Assembly: GCA_009845905.1 (NCBI GenBank)
Contig: VXYS01000004.1
Coordinates: forward strand, 339,285 to 403,284
Reading direction: 5' to 3'
Length of the DNA stretch: 64,000 bases
Origin: Gammaproteobacteria bacterium
GTDB taxonomy: Bacteria > Pseudomonadota > Gammaproteobacteria > Steroidobacterales > Foliamicaceae
Shown piece after piece: positions 60,860 through 64,000 of this stretch. A model generated the notes under the pieces. The model searched no databases. It worked only from the letters and a program-made list of their open reading frames with translations, and was not told where the DNA came from. A program made the position numbers and the translations under genes. Each line of letters starts with the position of its first letter. Positions within the stretch are counted from its first letter, which is position 1.

Positions 60860-63130
60860 TTACCCCCAATGATCCTCTTTGTAGTCCAGTAATTCTCGCC
60901 CGTAGAACTGCTCCGTCTTATTTCCTTGTCTTACCCAGAAGTCAGTAAACTCTCTACTGTTCATGGGGCGTGCAAAGACTGGCTTCGAAGAAGCAGCCAC
61001 GTCTACTCGGCATACATCTCTTCCGTCAACTTCCTGAAATGAGATTCGGCACAGTGAAGGAGACGGACCCGTAATTTTGTCGCCTATGAGCTGCGTCAGG
61101 AAAAGTTCGTATCCGTCCCGGTGTCCCCTGGAGAGGGTCTCGTAGTCTTGCTTTAGACCTTTTATAGTCCCGTCGTCGGCTACTCCAATAAGCAGTGTGC
61201 CCCCTTCGCTGTTCATGAAACCGGCAACGCTCTTCACAATTATCTGCTCGCTCTTGCCTTTCTTGTCGGTTCCATAACTCCACCGTGCGCTTTCTTTGAA
61301 CTCAAGAACATTAGATTCTCCGTCGGCGATAAGGTCTTGGATTAACGAATGATCGCGAGTGGATTCAACCTGAGAGTCCCAGAGTTTCTCAAATCCTTTC
61401 CGGACGACCTGTCCGATTAGCCTCCGGCGCTTCTCGCAAAACTCTCCGTAGTCGAGCTGCTCCCAGCCGACTGGTAAAGCATGCCAATACTCTTGGCGCT
61501 TAATGCGCTCAGGGTCCATACGTGCCGCCATTTTCGGCCAATATATCTGCGGTGAGCTATTGGAAATCTCAAGATTATCGGACCAGTCCACAAAGGACAT
61601 GTTGGCAATCGCGTTCACTCGCGCATGTTCAGTAATGTGAATGCTCTCCAAATATGCCCTGGGGAACAGATGATGACGCTCCATGTCTTTAACAGGCGTG
61701 ACGGCGGGATCGAGCATGGCCGAAACTTTTTGCGCTGAGAAAAGCACCTCCGCTTCGAGAAGGTTCAAAGCAGCCCAATACGCCGCTAATGGGGGTGACT
61801 TAGCTGCTGATGTATCGAGTCTGTTGGGAAGCGTGATATCCCAATAATCCTTGGTAAAAGTATCGCGAACGATTCGATCGAGTGTTTCACAAAACGAATC
61901 CGCATCTCCCGGTGGAAGGTCCCCAATTCGACTTAAATCAGCTTCTAGCTGAGTCTCGGCCGACCCTGTATAGCGCCCAGTCGTGTGCGCCATAAACCAC
62001 CATCTTGCAATAACCTCACGCAGCCTCTTTAGCTGCACGTCAAAATCTCTGCGACCGAGCAGCCATAGGATGTAAACGAAAATAAGTGCAGCCTGGGACG
62101 AAACCATTCGGCCAGAGCGAAATCCCGCATGGCGAAGACACTTCAAGTACTCATGCCAATTCGTGAGATCCAAAGTGGCCTCGTGCGCTGCTTGAAGCCT
62201 TGTAAACTGCGCCTCGCGCCGCTCGGAACTGAATTCCCCAGTATCCAAGTCTTTTCCGCGAAGAATAGAGTAAACGTAACGCAAGCGACCACGCCTGAAT
62301 GCAAGTCCTACGGATGACCTAAGTAGTTGATCTGGAGAAGGTTCAATGAAGTAGTTGAATGGCGATGGGCCACGGGTACTCGGTGCTTTTGCCAGGCGCG
62401 CAAAAGTTTCGAGTTCTCGGCGCCCCTTTTCCCAGAACACCGACATCAGCGTCAAGATGAAATCTGCGTTGCTTAAGCGCACGCCCTCACTATTGATGCG
62501 CACGAATACTTCGGCAACGTGCTCCTCATCCACTGTCCGGTCGAGTTCGATTGCTTGAAATGGATAGTTTTGCAAATCCTTGAGTCGATCGATGTTCTCA
62601 ACAAGCCGATTTTTCTCGGCTTCATCAAGTTCAACATCACGGTACGCTTGCACTCTTTCGAGGTAGCGAGTAGTAAAGCTATGGAACGCACCCTGAAAAA
62701 CTTCTGAAATGTCAGGAATAAACTCGGGATCATTCTCAACGGCGGCATCAGTAACCTCGAATGTTTGATCATGGGGCCTGAAAGCTAGCCGAATCCGTCC
62801 TTGGCTATAGTCCTTCCGCACTACAGGAGTACCTGTAATAACAGCAAACAACGAAGTCAGGCGCTGTTGGCCGTCGACTATAAGTAGTGAGGGAGCTGCC
62901 TGTTTATCGTCCGTGCCTATTTGTTTAGCACCGGCGCCTGCGCCCGTGGACCAAAGTAATAGATAGCCGACGGGGAAGCCCTTATACATGGAATCAAAAA
63001 GATCGCGGACCCTGGCGTTGGTCCAAACAAATGGGCGTTGGATATCTGGTAGCGCTATCTCGCCGTGCTGGATGCGAGACAATAGGCCAGAAACGTTGTA
63101 GCTGGAATCTTTGAAAACGGTAACGGCCAT
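60860..63130 (-). CDS. GmrSD-type DUF262/HNH protein fused to Schlafen AlbA_2 domain
   Basis: A 756-residue protein from the ATG at 63130; the frame is open to 63151. The DUF262 domain has LPDIQRPFVWTNARVRDLFD at residues 28-47 and the nucleotide-binding DGQQRLT at 86-92. A DUF1524-like HNH core is at 482-493 (KDMERHHLFPRA). The last 150 residues (GESNVLEFKESARWSYG, SVAGFMNSEGGTLLIGVADD) are a Schlafen AlbA_2 domain. GmrSD proteins cut glucosylated phage DNA in an NTP-dependent way, while AlbA_2 is a nucleic-acid-binding or RNase-related domain. The three-domain fusion in one chain is unusual. Confidence 0.88.
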   Translation of the reverse strand: MAVTVFKDSSYNVSGLLSRIQHGEIALPDIQRPFVWTNARVRDLFDSMYKGFPVGYLLLWSTGAGAGAKQIGTDDKQAAPSLLIVDGQQRLTSLFAVITGTPVVRKDYSQGRIRLAFRPHDQTFEVTDAAVENDPEFIPDISEVFQGAFHSFTTRYLERVQAYRDVELDEAEKNRLVENIDRLKDLQNYPFQAIELDRTVDEEHVAEVFVRINSEGVRLSNADFILTLMSVFWEKGRRELETFARLAKAPSTRGPSPFNYFIEPSPDQLLRSSVGLAFRRGRLRYVYSILRGKDLDTGEFSSERREAQFTRLQAAHEATLDLTNWHEYLKCLRHAGFRSGRMVSSQAALIFVYILWLLGRRDFDVQLKRLREVIARWWFMAHTTGRYTGSAETQLEADLSRIGDLPPGDADSFCETLDRIVRDTFTKDYWDITLPNRLDTSAAKSPPLAAYWAALNLLEAEVLFSAQKVSAMLDPAVTPVKDMERHHLFPRAYLESIHITEHARVNAIANMSFVDWSDNLEISNSSPQIYWPKMAARMDPERIKRQEYWHALPVGWEQLDYGEFCEKRRRLIGQVVRKGFEKLWDSQVESTRDHSLIQDLIADGESNVLEFKESARWSYGTDKKGKSEQIIVKSVAGFMNSEGGTLLIGVADDGTIKGLKQDYETLSRGHRDGYELFLTQLIGDKITGPSPSLCRISFQEVDGRDVCRVDVAASSKPVFARPMNSREFTDFWVRQGNKTEQFYGRELLDYKEDHWG

Positions 63131-63306
63131 GAAAGGCTCCCCCCAAACCAATGGAGGCGCAAGTATAGGAGAAACCGAAACTTCCTCCGTAGCAGCGGAA
63201 GGGTGACCTGCATAGCGATTTCTCAGCCTTACGAAGTGAGAGAATTCTCAGTTTTGAATAGCCCCACTTCCTGAGCAATCGGGCTGATCGCCTGCCCTGC
63301 CTCTCG

Positions 63307-64000
63307 ATGCAAAGCCTAGAATATTCACCTGCAACGAGCTCCGTGTCCTTGGCAACCCTGAAAGACGCTCCGGTAGCCCACCCCATAAGCCTGGGGTTTG
63401 CGGTCTCTGTCTACATGTTGCTGAACGCCGTATCCGCATCGGCGGAGCCCGTCGTCGTCAGGGACTGCGAATCCTGTCCCGAGCTTGTTGTTATTCCGGC
63501 GGGCGGCTCTTTCGTCATGGGTGCGGAAGACGTCGAGGGACTGGCCTGGGGCATGCCCGAAGCCCTGGCGGCCAATGAGCAGCCGGTCGCCGCGATCACG
63601 ATTGCTCACTCTTATGCCATCGGCCGTACTGAAGTCACGCGGGCCCAGTTTGCGGAATTCGTGGAGGAGACGGGCTTTACGACAATGAAAGGCTGTTCTC
63701 ACCTCACCGATTGGGGCTGGCAGATGCAGCCGGAGTTCACCTGGCGCGATAACAGCATCGGCGACTCCGACGACCATCCGGCGCCGTGCCTGCGGCGCGC
63801 CGAGATACTGGCCTACCTGGATTGGTTGAGCGCCAGGACGGGGCACGCATTCCGCCTGCCCAGCGAGGCGGAATGGGAATACGCCGCGCGGGCGAATTCG
63901 AAGTTTGCCGCCTTCTGGGGTGAAGACTGGACGCAGGCCTGCGCATTTCAGAACGGCGCCGACCGGTCGTTCGCCGAAGTGGCCGCGGACATTCCCTACG
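63307..64000 (+). CDS. Formylglycine-generating-enzyme (SUMF1/FGE-sulfatase) family protein, partial
   Basis: The frame is open to the right edge (231 codons seen). A signal peptide-like stretch (GFAVSVYMLLNAVSASA) is followed by the FGE-sulfatase domain: ELVVIPAGGSFVMGAEDVEG, AIGRTEVTRAQFAEFVEETG, LAYLDWLSARTGHAFRLPSE then AEWEYAARAN. Such proteins oxidise a cysteine in sulfatases or act as related oxidases or structural domains; the catalytic cysteines would lie beyond the edge. Starts at 63307 (ATG) and 63343 (GTG) both keep the signal peptide. GC-rich composition shows the island has ended. Confidence 0.85.
   Translation, partial: MQSLEYSPATSSVSLATLKDAPVAHPISLGFAVSVYMLLNAVSASAEPVVVRDCESCPELVVIPAGGSFVMGAEDVEGLAWGMPEALAANEQPVAAITIAHSYAIGRTEVTRAQFAEFVEETGFTTMKGCSHLTDWGWQMQPEFTWRDNSIGDSDDHPAPCLRRAEILAYLDWLSARTGHAFRLPSEAEWEYAARANSKFAAFWGEDWTQACAFQNGADRSFAEVAADIPY

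Overview
The window is 64 kb of a high-GC Gram-negative chromosome, most likely from an uncultured, probably marine gammaproteobacterium. The evidence is two large TonB-dependent receptors, Tat-exported proteins, GloB, MoeA/MoaB and dense GC-rich coding. The taxonomic call is inference: there is no rRNA or other strong marker, and no tRNA or CRISPR array was seen.

Region 1 (1-17.7 kb) is a catabolic cluster. It holds a CoxG-like SRPBCC protein cut by the left edge, a DeoR-type regulator, an amidase, two MmgE/PrpD proteins flanking a HyuA/HyuB hydantoinase/oxoprolinase pair, a YrdC-domain protein, a TonB-dependent receptor, two paralogous MFS transporters on either side of a VOC protein, and MoeA. 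The set fits uptake and hydrolysis of an amide or cyclic amide. Region 2 (17.7-26.5 kb) holds a lipoprotein fusing a CxxCH haem site to a beta-propeller, a class III aminotransferase, a MORN-repeat protein, a ParDE toxin-antitoxin pair, DUF488, MoaB, GloB and a class II Fic protein. Region 3 (26.5-37 kb) has four DUF1838 proteins with Tat-like leaders, a Tat-exported GH43-like propeller, an alpha/beta hydrolase, a LysR regulator with a divergent operator, an NmrA-like protein and a second TonB-dependent receptor. Ten copies of a GC-rich palindromic repeat, with core close to GAGGGCGTCCCGCCCTC, lie between genes from 12.9 to 37.0 kb. Some copies have been drawn into coding sequence.

Region 4 (37-63.1 kb) is a defence island. 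It has no copies of that repeat and visibly lower GC over most of its length. In order it carries AbiEii/AbiEi, a truncated RelE-type toxin beside an intact antitoxin, small membrane proteins, HigBA, an M28-PDZ peptidase, a tight DUF4338 (DruA-like)-NurA-HerA operon with a TIGR04141/DUF6119 gene upstream, a divergent nuclease-like protein, an HNH endonuclease, an unknown membrane protein, a NucS-like/DUF5655 protein, another possible nuclease, a complete type I Zorya system (ZorABCD), and a GmrSD-type DUF262/HNH protein fused to a Schlafen AlbA_2 domain. Chromosomal-type coding returns at 63.3 kb with a formylglycine-generating-enzyme-like protein cut by the right edge.

The best candidate for an undescribed system is the TIGR04141 + DUF4338 + NurA + HerA module (42.2-48.6 kb), possibly with the divergent nuclease-like gene at 48.8 kb. 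The GmrSD-AlbA_2 fusion is second. All functions are predicted from sequence only.
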